Part shown: positions 37,391 to 48,705 of the stretch, one piece after another
How the letters are laid out: each line of letters begins with the position of its first letter
How positions within the stretch are numbered: position 1 is the first letter of the stretch
From: Sclerurus mexicanus
Lineage: Eukaryota; Chordata; Aves; Passeriformes; Furnariidae
Assembly (NCBI GenBank): GCA_013396755.1
Contig: VWZF01004785.1
Coordinates: forward strand, 1,616,589 to 1,680,588
Reading direction: 5' to 3'
DNA: 64,000 nucleotides
Notes under the pieces: generated by a model
The model's database searches: none
Seen by the model: the letters and a program-made list of their open reading frames with translations, nothing else
What the model was told of the DNA's origin: nothing
Translations under genes and position numbers: made by a program

Positions 37391-38055
37391 GGAAAGCGTA
37401 TCTCTAAAAATGGTCCTGAGGGGTCCAGAGACTGATGAACTCCCCACTCCTGTGTCAGATTTGCATAAGTTCACCAGAGGTTTTCCCCTGACTGCCAGCC
37501 CAGTGAACTGATCTCAGGTTAAGCTGGTGTAATGTGATTTTTGTTTTTGGTCTGGTGTCTCATCGCAAGAAATGAATACAGTGGAAGCCAAATCATGCAG
37601 ACACCTGTGCAAACTCACGGCAGGAAACACGGCTGGAGCATTGCAGATGAAGGGTGGATTCAGCAGACCCACTAAGACCACCCTGGAGCTTTATGTGCCT
37701 GTGTATAAACTCATCTTAGTCCAGGTTGTTGTTAAGCTTCATCTTAGCTAAACACAAGATGGTGTTTAAGCCCCTCAAAGACTTTAAATTTCTTTGGATT
37801 TCTCACATGCAGCAAAGCACCCATCTAATTGCCAAAGGCTTTTTTTGTAGCAAATAAAATAATGTGCTGCACTGGGAGAGGAAAAGAATAAAATTAAACC
37901 ATGTAAATACACGGCCTAGTTCCCTTTTAACCACGTCCCCCAGCCTCATAACCTCTGCAAAAGCCTCCGAAGAATAATGTGGTTTGCAGTGTGCCTGTAA
38001 GGTCAACAAATCTGGCCTGTTTCAGGCTGAATGAGGGCTCAGACACAGGATCAGG
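37391..38055. other. unique sequence, nothing recognised
   Basis: Nothing supported. GC and CpG content begin to rise toward 38 kb. Confidence 0.5.
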
Positions 38056-38059
38056 TTCC

Positions 38060-38620
38060 CCTTGCATACTGAGCCTCTGTGTGAGTACGCTTTGCTTCGC
38101 AAGGTGAAACAGCGCAGCCTCAGCCCACCTCGCCCTGGTTTGTGTCCCTGGGCTCCATCCTCCCGTGCCTGAGGGGCTGGGAGGACACGCGCGGTGGGTC
38201 CCTGCAGTTCGATCCCCTCTCATGCAGAACCAGGCTGGGGCAGCCGCGTGTCTCATATGCGACGGTGAAGGCAAAGGGAGCTTCACAAAGGGCACCGGGC
38301 TCACAGCGCTTTCTCCTGGATAGCAAAGTCAAATGGAATGGATGAACACACACAGAGACAAGAACAGTGACAGGCCTCTTGAGCACGCAAGCTCCTAGCT
38401 ATTTGCAGATGTTTTAGCTCAGTTCGGGAATTTATCCTCCATTTGAGACTCAGTGCAAGTTAAATCTGTCCACAGGCCAGTGTGCCGGCCCCAGCCCAGC
38501 CACCCATGTGGCGAGGCCAGCTGCACTGTGCACCTTTTCCTCCCCTCCTCTGGGAGGGAGGCTGCTGCCGCTGCGCCGTGCAGGCACAAGGAGACAAGGG
38601 ATATGGAGAACAGTAGCTAG
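38060..38620. other. CpG-enriched patch
   Basis: Roughly 20 CpG dinucleotides occur in about 560 bases by eye, against around one per 100 bases nearby. Clusters include 'gacacgcgcggtg' (about 38184-38196), 'gcagccgcgtg' and 'gctgccgctgcgccgtg' (about 38564-38580). Overlapping open frames of 65 to 125 codons on both strands are explained by the locally GC-rich, stop-poor sequence. It could be a small CpG island or promoter of an unannotated transcript, or a GC-rich patch of no function. No TATA box or exon is identifiable. Confidence 0.4.
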
Positions 38621-38934
38621 GGCTGATTCCAAAACAGTAACAGGCATGATCTACAGGCCAGACCCAGAGAGAGAAGAGCAGTGCTGATCACAGCTCTCTC
38701 TCAATCCTTTAAAAAGTGCGTTAATTAAGACCCTCTACCCGCTGCAGACCTTTGAACTTGAAACAAAAAGTGTTGGTTACACATCTCATAGGGAGACTGG
38801 TGATCTCTCCTTGATCTCTGCTTCAGTCCTTGAGTTACCAGTGCTGTGGGGCATCTGCTCCCAAATCGGGCTTCTCACCAGCTGGACAGACTTCCCTGGA
38901 GACATTGAACAGAAGATTCAGTGGAGAAATGAGA
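38621..38934. other. unique sequence, nothing recognised
   Basis: A transition zone between the CpG patch and the purine tract. No feature is recognised. Confidence 0.5.
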
Positions 38935-38940
38935 GGTGAT

Positions 38941-39004
38941 TCAGTGGAGGAAGGAGGGAAGGAAAGAGGAAGAAGAAGAGGAAGAGGAAAGGGGAAGGGG
39001 AAGG
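38941..39004. repeat. polypurine (GGAAGA-rich) tract
   Basis: About 60 bases are almost all purine on the plus strand, made of irregular GGA/GAA/AGGG units. It merges into the (AAAAG)n array that follows. Confidence 0.85.
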
Positions 39005-39117
39005 GAAAAGAAAAGAAAAGAAAGAAAAGAAAAGAAAAGAAAAGAAAAGAAAAGAAAAGAAAAGAAAAGAAAAGAAAAGAAAAGAAAAGAAAAGAAAAGA
39101 AAAGAAAAGAAAAAAAA
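39005..39117. repeat. (AAAAG)n microsatellite, about 22 units
   Basis: A pentanucleotide array with one 4-bp unit near its start and a run of A at its end. With the preceding tract and the 'ggaaaagagaaagg' that follows, it forms about 200 bases of nearly pure purine. The long Lys/Glu/Arg open frames (38830-39195 and 38936-39163 plus) and the Phe/Ser/Leu frame on the minus strand are artefacts of the repeat. Confidence 0.97.
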
Positions 39118-39145
39118 GGAAAAGAGAAAGGAAAAGAGAAAAGTC

Positions 39146-42100
39146 TTGAAACTGGGTGTGTAATTTATATATGGGGAAAGTTTAAACCAGTGTGATTGGC
39201 AAGAATACAATGTTACTAAAAGCCACAGACATGCTAATTGGTGAGTCATTTAAGTAAACCTTATTGATCTTGTAAGTTTGCCAGTTTTCAATTTTCACTT
39301 TTGCTTGAAAACAGCTCAGAAAATAAGACTTAACCAGAAACTCATGATCAGTGACTTTTTCATCCAATTTTTTAGCAAATGTAACTTCTGTATCTTGACG
39401 GATGCTATTGTTTGACTAAGGGAACAGTCACAGAAAGTTTCCCTTGACTCACCTAAGCCTCCTCCAGACAGGGCTGGAGATGCACACTAGGAGCCAGCCA
39501 GGTCCTATATGCTTTCCATGTTTCCATTATGACCATATTTCCGTTGCAGCTGCAAACCAAGATATTCTTTTCAACCTTGATCTTCACTGCCAGCAAGCAG
39601 TCTTTATGTGTACAAGAAATAACCACCAGAGACCTGTCGCACCTCAGCCACGCCGCTGCAGAGCTGGGGGATTCCAAATGGTCAAGCTTGGCTCAGCCTG
39701 ATTTTCTGCAGTTCTCACAGCCATGCCCAGCATAGGAGCTCTGAGCTGCTCAGAAATGTAACTGACATTGTCAGCTTGCTGACAGTAAAGGAATGTGACT
39801 ATTGTCTAACAATTCCAAGATGAGTTTAGTTCAACAATTCACGTAAAGCAACAAAAAAAAGCAAGCTCTTATCCCATTATTCCATTTTGTCCTTTATTAT
39901 TTGGGCTGTAGTGAAGGCAAATTTGACAGAGTGGCCAAAGCAGGTACCCTTGGCCACCCACTCTGCTCCTCTGCCACAGTTTAGGAAGGTCTTGTTCTCC
40001 CTGAAAGAAGCACCATCATCTGCTGGGCAATCCTGAGCTGCTGCGATACAGAGATGGGCTCCTTCTCCCCCTCAGAGAGAGTGTCAGTAAGCAGGCACAG
40101 GCTTTCCACATTCTTAAGAAAAATATTTACTTTACAAGCACTGAAACAAAATTTGGAAAAGTGAAGAATAATATTTATTTTGATTATGTTAAATTGCATT
40201 AAAGTCGAAAGTGAAAATTAGATGCATGCACATACACCGAAGGCATTATTCACTAATCACAGGAACATAAAAGAACTGGAAAATACCCTCCTTCACTGCC
40301 AGTAGGAAAGTTGATCTGGAATAAATTACAGGCAAAATGTATAATTAAGCAAGCTATTATTATCCAGTGTCTTAGCAGATGCCGACCTCGTTTATGGTGA
40401 TTGGGATAAGAATTCAAGTGAGATTTGATTTCACAGCTGTGTCCACGATGTCTTGGACCTGTTGTACTGCCCCAGAAATTCCCAGCATGATAGCACTGGT
40501 ATCTAAGTGTGGTGCTTATGGATTCCTATCCTCCTCAGCTGCTGACTGGAGAACTTTTCCTTAGCTTCTTGGAAAAGAGAAAATGGTTTCACTGATCTGT
40601 CAGCCAGGCTTTATACTTGAAATCTGTGTTTAATTACTTTGAAGAAGCTTTAATATTCCACCAGTACAAGGAGGGGGGACCTTCCACTGCAGTGCTATTC
40701 TCTTATTTTTATTTTTTGCAGGTGTAGGCTTGTGGCTTAGTTACTGAAATAATAATTCTGTTGAAAATATCCTTGGCATGAGAGATGAGCTGCCAAAGTG
40801 TTATGGGCACAGTAATTTGTACACAGAAATGAGGATCCAAGGAACAACATGAACATCAGTGTCCTGAGGGGCTTATGATTAAAACATTATGCTGAGCTTT
40901 TATGATTTCTACAGCTAATTAGCAAGATTTATAAGCATCTAACAAAAACCAAGGCTGAATGTAGTAATGATCCTTATTTTCCACTTGAAGCAGAAAACTA
41001 CTGGGTTCTAAAATAGCAGGGAAAGGAAGAGGAAAAACACCCTTATCTTTTCATTTGCCCACAATTTAGACTAATTACTTCTCTCTTTTCCATAGAACGA
41101 GTGGATATCTCTCAGGTGGCAAGCATGAAGTCTGTGACTTATTCACACTGATGGCAATACCTTATTGATTTAATAGAGAAAAGGTGTCCTGCTGTTTCGT
41201 TACGTTTCGTTATGGTTTCAGACTAGCACTGGTTTTGTTTTCCAGCAGTGTGCTGGGGGAGTGTGAGGTGTCTGAAAAAGCCACTTCCACCAATGTATAC
41301 TTGGTTGATTCTGTTCCCCAGAGGTGCAAAAGGAAAAGGAGGAGGGTGGGGGGGAAAGAAGAAATAACAAGCTAGCCTGTAGAGGAATGAAGGGCTTAGT
41401 CTGCAGCCATAGACCTGCGAGGGCCTCCGCTGCTCCCAGGAGGGCTTCTGGCCAGCAGCACCTGCATGACCTGCCTGGAGAGTTCACAGTGTGCACAGAG
41501 GGGCTGTGCATGACCCCAGCCCTTTCCCTACAGTTTTTGCATTTTCAGAGGCCCAAACATCCTCACATAGTCACGAACTAAAAACCCCTGGACAGTGTTG
41601 TAAAACTCTATTTTGTCTGGACAAGCCTTTCAGCCAGAAAAGGAGACACCCTCCAGAAAACTTGACTGCATGAAATGATGACCATTACTGAAGCCAGTGG
41701 CAAAGGAATTGCTCCAATACAGACCACAGCAACTGAAGTCAGACGTGATGACCAGTTTTGTGGTGAATGCAGCTAGCTCCTGTGTGCAGAACAGCTAGTG
41801 TGAACACCCAGAACACAGCTGGTTGTTTCGGCCAGGGTGTCCCTCCTCCAGATTTGCCTTGGGGAAGAGACTCTCCAGCCAGTGTGGGCATTGCCCTTTC
41901 CCAGCATCTGCACTGGGCACCCCTCCTATTTCTAGCCAGGAATACAAGGAGCATGGTTAGGTCTGCACTCTCCTGGCTGGGAATTGTGGCTCATGGTGGG
42001 GGACTGAGAGCATCACTGGGCCCTCAGCTGCCTGGGCAGCAGTGCTGCCCTTCGAGTAAAGCTACATGTAGGGAGATGTGCTGTGCCATCTCAGGCAAAC

Positions 42101-44405
42101 CTGACCTTCAGAGAGCTGTACTTCATTTTTTGATGGATGCAAACTTCTAGTGGTAGGCACATCTTCCTGTATTCCTGGGAAGTGCTCTATCAACTCTGTA
42201 TGTCACCACAATGTAATAAGTAAAAATATACAGTCTTACTACACAGCTAGTGTGACTACAAAAGTTCATTTATAAAGTTCCATCTATTTATACTGGAGCT
42301 GTGTTTCCTCACGTTAGAGATACACAACTACTAATATGCCATGCTTAATAGTATCCTAGCATTTTATCATTTTTTAATGAGCCACTGTCACCACCTCCTC
42401 CAATATTTTTTTTCTTGTTCCTGTATTCCTAGACAGTTGGCCTAAATGGGTAAAATGGGATAATTTCCACTCCAGGAATAGTTTGGCTCTTACATTATAC
42501 AGTGCCTAGTAGCTGGCGCATCCTTAAGACAGAGAATCTGATGAAATTTATGGTGAGTCCCACACTGAAGTCATGCCATACTCTCCATTTTCACCTCCAA
42601 AGCCAGTCCATTTTTTTGGTGACATGGAGTAGGAGCAACTACATAGAAACATTTTTGGAGAGTTTCTGGTCTAACATTAGATTGGTAGGTTTAGCCAGAG
42701 TGGCACCTTGGCCAGAGGTGCTTCAGACCATGGGAATGTCACGTTGGCACCTCTTACTGCAAAATGTTCAGTGAGAGGAACATCAGCAGAGCTTGACCTC
42801 ATCATATAAAGCCAGGGCTGTGTATGGATACGAAGCTCTCAAAACAAGGCTGTGTGTTAAAGGATCTCATCCTGACGGAAAGAGAAAAGTGGAAAAAAGG
42901 CCTGGCTCGGGCAGCATTGTCAGGATGCCAGCAGAGCTTGAACTAGTACTAGTAGCAGTGGGAAGGGAGCAGTGCAGGGGGCACCCTAGTCACAGGGCAG
43001 CCCCCTGCATTCTTCGTCCTCCAGCACAGGGAGCAGGGTCTGCCCAGCCTCTTTTACAGGTGTGCAGGGAAATGGGGGAGCGACAGGCTGCTGGGGCTCT
43101 CCTCCCAAGCATGTGTGCTCCAGATGGGCCAGGAGTGAAAGCCAGCCAATATGGAATATTATTTATAATAACAATAATAACAATATTAATAACATAAGGA
43201 CATCTGGTAGCATTTTTTTTCCATCTACCATTTGGCTGGAGGCAGAGCATCCGGGTGACATGACTATCGGTGTTTCTGTTTTCAATTTAGCCCCAGCTCA
43301 GCTGCTGCAGTGACTCAGAGACAGGCGCTTCCAGGGACACGTCCCTGGCTCCTGGGCTTGGCTGGCCCCGCAGGTGTCCCACCGCCAACGGCAGGAGCAC
43401 CTAAGATCATCCATGCCTGGGTTTCCTTTATTGGAGATTGCAAGGGGGTTTTTACGCTTCCATGGCTCCTTTCCATCCTACCCTGTGAGGAAGTTACCCA
43501 ACTGCAACAGTGTGCGGTTTCAGACAGAAAACAAAAGCTAGCTGTTTTGAAACCAAACCAGAAGCGGCCCTATTACACATTTCACGCTATTGAAAATATA
43601 TTTGACTAAATACATATTCAAAATATTTTGGTATTGTTTTGAATTCTAAGGCTTTCAAATGTGTCCAGTAAATATATCACTTCCACCTACAAAGATTTTG
43701 GTTTTGACATGCAACTAACATCTAGCCTAAAAAATTAATGCTGTGGTTAAGAACAGTCCTCTAGCTTTTCTTTCCTAATTATACTGACAGAAAGCTAAAA
43801 GCAAAATTACCATGGAAGCTGCAGCTGTTGCTCCTAAAGTGTATACAGATAGTTGCAGCAGGAATACTTTTATCCATACCACTCATCTTCAGGTTTTTCC
43901 TGGCAAGTTTTACGCTGGGGAGTTGATTTCTTTGGGATCTAGTGCACAGTGTGTGGATTCCTCAGTTGTGGAACTGGCTTTCACTTCAAAGCAGTTAATG
44001 CATCATGCACAGATCCTCATCTGCTATAAATTTATACAGGTTTATGAAAAACTTAAAAGGTACACTATTAAAACTTCATGTTCAAGAATAACATTCATTT
44101 AAGTATTTGAGCATTCTCTCTCAAGTCATTAAAGACTGAGATTTATGTAAAGTAAATGAAGCATCCCCCTTATGCCTTCAGAAGCATGTATTCGCTTCCT
44201 CTCCTTGGGGTCAGGCAGCTCTGCATGTACATGGACAAACTAGGCCTCAACACCCATTATATTATCAAATTTGCATACGAAGTAGCAAAAAACTGCTGAT
44301 AAACAGAAAACCCAGGCCTTTGGCTCAGCATTTGCCCAGTTTTTAAAATAAGTTGCTTTAGATGGCATCTGAAATAAATCCATTTCTCCTAATGCATTTT
44401 ACACA
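39146..44405. other. unique sequence, no supported gene
   Basis: About 5.3 kb with no recognised exon, RNA gene or mobile element. Local GC rises at about 41.3-42.1 and 42.9-43.4 kb produce open frames of 127 to 134 codons (41767-42150 and 42793-43197, plus) without domains. An (AAT/AAC)n stretch lies at about 43160-43195. A near-perfect palindrome (CCAGGGAC-ac-GTCCCTGG) lies at 43331-43348. Confidence 0.5.
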
Positions 44406-44665
44406 CCACTCTGTCAATAATAGGTTAGATTAAATCTAATTATGCAGCTTGACGTCCTAGTTTATGCAGCTGAATTTACAAGGAAATGCAAGGTTGCTCC
44501 CACCATTTTTTACTCTAGTGCCATGATTCTTAAAATCTGTAAGATGAAAATTTCAGTAATGCAGCACTATTTGTAACTGACGAAAGCCAGGAATTTGGGT
44601 TAATTCTACCTCCAGCCTTATTTTAATCCCCACATAGGTTCCCTGTTGTCACAAATATTATTAGC
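44406..44665. other. candidate conserved noncoding element with homeodomain palindrome
   Basis: A perfect odd palindrome, TTAGATT-a-AATCTAA, lies at 44425-44439 and overlaps TAATTA at 44437-44442, the canonical homeodomain core. The block continues AT-rich and repeat-free to 'cacaaatattattagcatat' (about 44650-44669). This is inferred from motif content and texture only. Confidence 0.22.
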
Positions 44666-44669
44666 ATAT

Positions 44670-45900
44670 GAATCTGCTGACTGCTAAAGTTTGGGGAATT
44701 CCAATAATGAAGGAATTTCCATACCCTTAAATCTAACACAATTTCTGAAGGAGACGCTCTTCTAATGTATATTGTAAAGCTCCCCTGCTTGGTTCAACAC
44801 TCAGTGACGGTAGCCAGGAGGAGCCTAGAGCTCTGCTATACAAATAGAGAGCCAGACTTTCATCTCTTGGCCTGGAGAGGCAGTGGCTCCCTTTCCTGTT
44901 GGGGATGCTCATCATGCCACCCAAGCGGGGCCCCAGCATTCGCCTTTTTCAGGATCTCACGGCTGGCCCCAGGTGCAGTGATTACATTACGAGGCAGAAC
45001 ACAAACAGACTAGAAATTTGGCAGATGAGCAGCCAGAAGAAATGGAGAAGAAGCAGAGTGGAAATGAGCAGACTTAGGAAAAGGAAACTGGGAAGGAACA
45101 AAGAGAGAGCTGTAATCAGAAATCATCTGAAGCAATGCTGTTAATACATTATGCATAACAATGTCCCTGATGACAGTCCAGGACTCTCAGCTTGGGCCAG
45201 GGAACTGTCAGCTAGAAAGGAGTAAGTTGTTACATTGGTTCATGCTATTAATAGTGACAGTGCTTAATAAATCTTACCTTGTGCGCTGTAAACAAGTTTT
45301 TATTACTATGGCTCGGGACAAGTCCTTCCAAATCCAGAATTTATCTGACTCCCAGATACACAGAGCAGAGGTCCGGCTTTGCAGGCTGAACTGAAACAAT
45401 GTGACACTGAGCACTGCACTGGGTGCATACCTTTTTAGCATAAATACGTAGGATTCACCTTCCTCTTGCAAAATGTTGACCATCTCTGTTCAATTTCTCC
45501 TCCCCTTTGCACATCCTATCTCTCCAAAATGATGCCTTCACTCCATTCCCTCCCATACAAGTGCTTTTGTGTCTTTTGTGAACTAAAGAATTTGTGACAG
45601 TTACCTTGGAGGGGAAAAGTGTGTTCCTGCCTTTGTCTGAAAGATTTGATGCAGCAGGAGAGTGGGAACTACATCTCCACAGTCTCCAGAGAGGTCTTGC
45701 AGCCTGGAGAGACAGCCCTGCCTCTTCCAGTGCTTCTTCTGAATGTCTTAATTAAATCCTTGAACCAAGTCCATGATTGCAAGGCTTTCTAAACTCTTTT
45801 CTCTTACAAGGTGGGTTAGACAGCCCTGGTTCTCCTTGGCAAAGGCGTGTGTGTGTGTGTTCAAACTGTGTGTCCCACAGACTGGGTAAGCAGGTAGAGC
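44670..45900. other. unique sequence with a (GT)7 run
   Basis: The dinucleotide run (GT)7 lies at 45847-45860. Nothing else is recognised. Confidence 0.55.
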
Positions 45901-46146
45901 TGGAACTGAAAGAGGATAGATTTAGATTAGATATGAGAAAGAAATTATTTACTGTGAGGATGATGAGACACTAGAACAGGTTGCTCAGAGAACCTGTGAA
46001 TGCTTGAACTCTGGAAGTGATCAAGGTCAGGTTGGATGGGGCTTTGAGCAACCTGGTCTAGTGAAGGTGCTCCTGCCCATGGCAGGGGGTTTGGAACAAG
46101 ATGATCTTTAAGGTCCCTTCCAACCCAAACCATGCTGTGATTCTAA
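45901..46146 (+). mobile_element. CR1 LINE, 3'-end fragment
   Basis: The segment begins with 'gaactgaaagaggatagatt' and passes through 'tagattagatatgagaaaga' and 'cactagaacaggttgctcag', the ORF2 C-terminal coding region in decayed form. It ends with 'ctttaaggtcccttccaacc' and a 'gtgattcta' octamer remnant at about 46137-46145. The 3' end is nearly complete and the 5' truncation is severe. Its subfamily appears the same as that of the copies at 48.2 and 55.9 kb. Confidence 0.92.
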
Positions 46147-48237
46147 GAAATACCTTCTCAGTCCTTCGGGGTGTGCCTTACTTTACCATCAGAGGTAAGC
46201 AGAGAGCCAGTCAGCCAATCTCTGTATACCTATCCTCTATGCAGAAGATAACTAAACACCTTCAGGCAGAGGTGCTCTGCTCCCCATTCCAGGGTTTCAA
46301 TAGTATATAGTCAAGAAATCCTGTATATGCACACTGATTTTCTGGTAAGATTTCCATTGCTTTTTAAAATGCAGGCGTAGAAGGCTCATGAAAGATCCCC
46401 AGAGCAATGTGGGTTTATGGTGTCAACATCAGAAAACAAGAAAGAATATCAGTGATTCACTCATATTTCTGCAGGCATGGCTTCTGTAAGGAAATCTTGT
46501 TTAGTGCTGAGCATCATACTATTACAGAAGGACAGAGAGATCAAATAATAGGAGAGTGCACACACATTTGTGGCCACATTAAAAGTAGCCCTAGGAATAA
46601 ATACTTCAATGTATTTCTCTTGGTTTATGCCTTTTTCTAACAGTTGCCTTTGAGTCACATCACTCACAGGCAAGACACTATCCTCTCCTTCTAGGCAAAA
46701 AAAAGAAAAACTTCTTTTCCAAAAAAGTCCTGGAGGAGAGCAGATACAATCTATCTGGCAATTAAATTTGGGATTTCCCAAGAACTTCAGGATCTTCCAA
46801 GCATCAATGCCCACAAATTTGCTTCAACATTCAGACTTGTTCTTTATTAGAGAAAAAACGTTGACTAGATTTATTTTTTATTTCCAAATTTAATTTATGG
46901 GCTCCCTGAGCACCCATGCATGCACTGAAATATTTGGCACTTCCACTTATTGCTTCTGAGTGCTTTGGCCATGGGACCATGGATTACTCTGTATTCTTAA
47001 AGAGGATGTGGCTGGAAGCAAAGCTCCCTTCTGTCACCAGGTTACTGTTCCCATTAGTGAGCTGTGGGTTCATGCTGTGGGGGAAGGAAGAGAACTATTT
47101 CTTGGATTCATAAAGAGACGACCCTGAAGTGGTCAGTAAGTGGAGAAGAAGTGAAGATCACTAGTGTCATACTGATTACTGTCAGCAAGCAACTCAGAGC
47201 ACAGTCCTTTCCAAACTCCTTTTAAGGAAAAACAAAAGACTAGGGAACAGGAGAAGCCATCCAGCCCAGTAAATCAGGATGGACAGTCCATCTCTGAGCT
47301 GGTTCAGCTCCTACCATAAAACAGAAGAAGCTAGAGGGCTAAGCCTACTTAACTTCAACCAACTTTTACTAATGTGGGACCTTAAACCACATATTGTGGG
47401 GGATCAAGAAAGAAGAGTGCTACTGGCTGCATTACAATGAACAAAACGAGCAGCAAAGTACCGCATGTGGGTAATAAAAATAATAGCCAGTGGGAAACAT
47501 GAGGAATCACTTAAATGATGCAAGAGAAATGATATACATCTGAGTATATTTTTTCATAGGCAAACAGATGAAAACTGGTCCTCCAGCAAAGCTGGGGTAC
47601 AGCCAGGGACTTAGATGTTGCAATGTTTTAATTTGCAGATTTCCTGTTGCCTAGCAGACTCCTCAGCCAGGAATTAGACAGTCAAGATACAATTCCCGGG
47701 GAGAATTAGGTGCTTTAGAATAGTATTCCTAGAAACCAGCACACCGAGTATAAAGTTATTTACACTGTTCTGGAGAAACCACAGAAGAACAGAACGGGAC
47801 CACAGTCAGAGAAACAAAAATACCTCTCTGCTCAGTCTGAATCTCCTCTTGGAGGGAAGGTGTTCAAGCCCAGTTAACTTTGTCACAGAAAGACACTTTG
47901 CTCTTTTCTTCACCTCCCAGTCCATCCAGTATCTCAGTAGCTAGATCACTTTCCATAAAGATGGGAAAGCTGCTTCAAACCTCCATGCTGCCTGATCTAC
48001 AGCAAGGACTTGGTGCTGACTGGGGCACATCACATGAGCACCCACATCACAGCAGGCTCACCCATACCTTCTCCCCCTGCCACTGAATATGCAAAAATAA
48101 GCTCATCTTAAAACTCTAGCAAGCTGAATGCCAACAGAGCATATCAGAGAATGGCATCCAAATTTTTGTTCCAAGTCAACTCGAGAGTGAGTTTGCAGAA
48201 ATACCCCACTTTCCAGGTCAGCCTTCCATCAGCTGGG
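46147..48237. other. unique sequence, nothing recognised
   Basis: No supported gene. Open frames here reach 117 codons (46461-46814 minus) but have no domain. Confidence 0.5.
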
Positions 48238-48705
48238 GGATCCTCCCCCTGTACTCCACTCTGGTGAGACCCCACCTGGAGTACTGTGTCCAGCTCTCAG
48301 GGCCCCAACACGAGAAAGAAGTTGACCTGTTGGAGTGAGTCCAGAGGAGGCCTACAAAGATGCTCAGAGGGTGCAGCAACTCTCCTATGGATGCAGGCTG
48401 AGAGAGCCTGGGCTGTTCAGCCTGGAGAATAGAAGGTTCTGGGGAGACCACAAAGAAACCTTCCAGTAACTGAAGGGGGCCTGCAAGAGACCTGGAGAGG
48501 GACTTTTCATAAGGGCATGTAGTGATAGGACATGGGTGAATGGCCTCAGACTGAAAGGAGTAGGTTTAGATTAGATATTAGGAAGAAATTCTTTACTGTG
48601 AGGGTAGTGAGACACTGCAACATGTTGCCCAGAGAAATTGTGGATGCTCCATCCCTGGAAGTGTTCAAGGGCAGGGTGGATAGGGTTTGAATTCTATTCT
48701 ATGAA
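48238..48705 (+). mobile_element. CR1 LINE fragment with internal 3' deletion
   Basis: Starts at about 'ctgtactccactctggtgag', equal to the ORF2 '[13 protein letters not shown]' block. It continues through 'ggagaccacaaagaaacctt' and 'ttagattagatattaggaag' to 'gtgttcaagggcagggtgga'. It then jumps directly from 'tagggtttga' to 'attctattctatga' at 48691-48704. The stretch between these in the related copies ('gcaacctggtctagtg' through 'ggtcccttccaac', roughly 85-95 bases) is absent, while the terminal octamers are kept. Several in-frame stops show ORF2 is dead. Confidence 0.92.

Noticed and set aside
38830..39249. Lys/Glu-rich and Phe/Ser-rich frames
   Set aside because: Direct products of the (AAAAG)n array and the purine tract on the two strands.
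41767..42150. 127-codon plus-strand frame
   Set aside because: Lies in GC-richer, stop-poor sequence with an open frame on the other strand too. No motif recognised.
42793..43197. 134-codon plus-strand frame ending in an Ile/Thr-rich tail
   Set aside because: The tail is translated (AAT/AAC)n simple repeat and the rest shows no domain. An overlapping minus-strand frame is equally open.
43331..43348. Near-perfect palindrome CCAGGGAC-ac-GTCCCTGG considered as a p53-type or other bound site
   Set aside because: It does not fit the p53 half-site spacing and has no supporting neighbours. Kept only as a note in the interval description.
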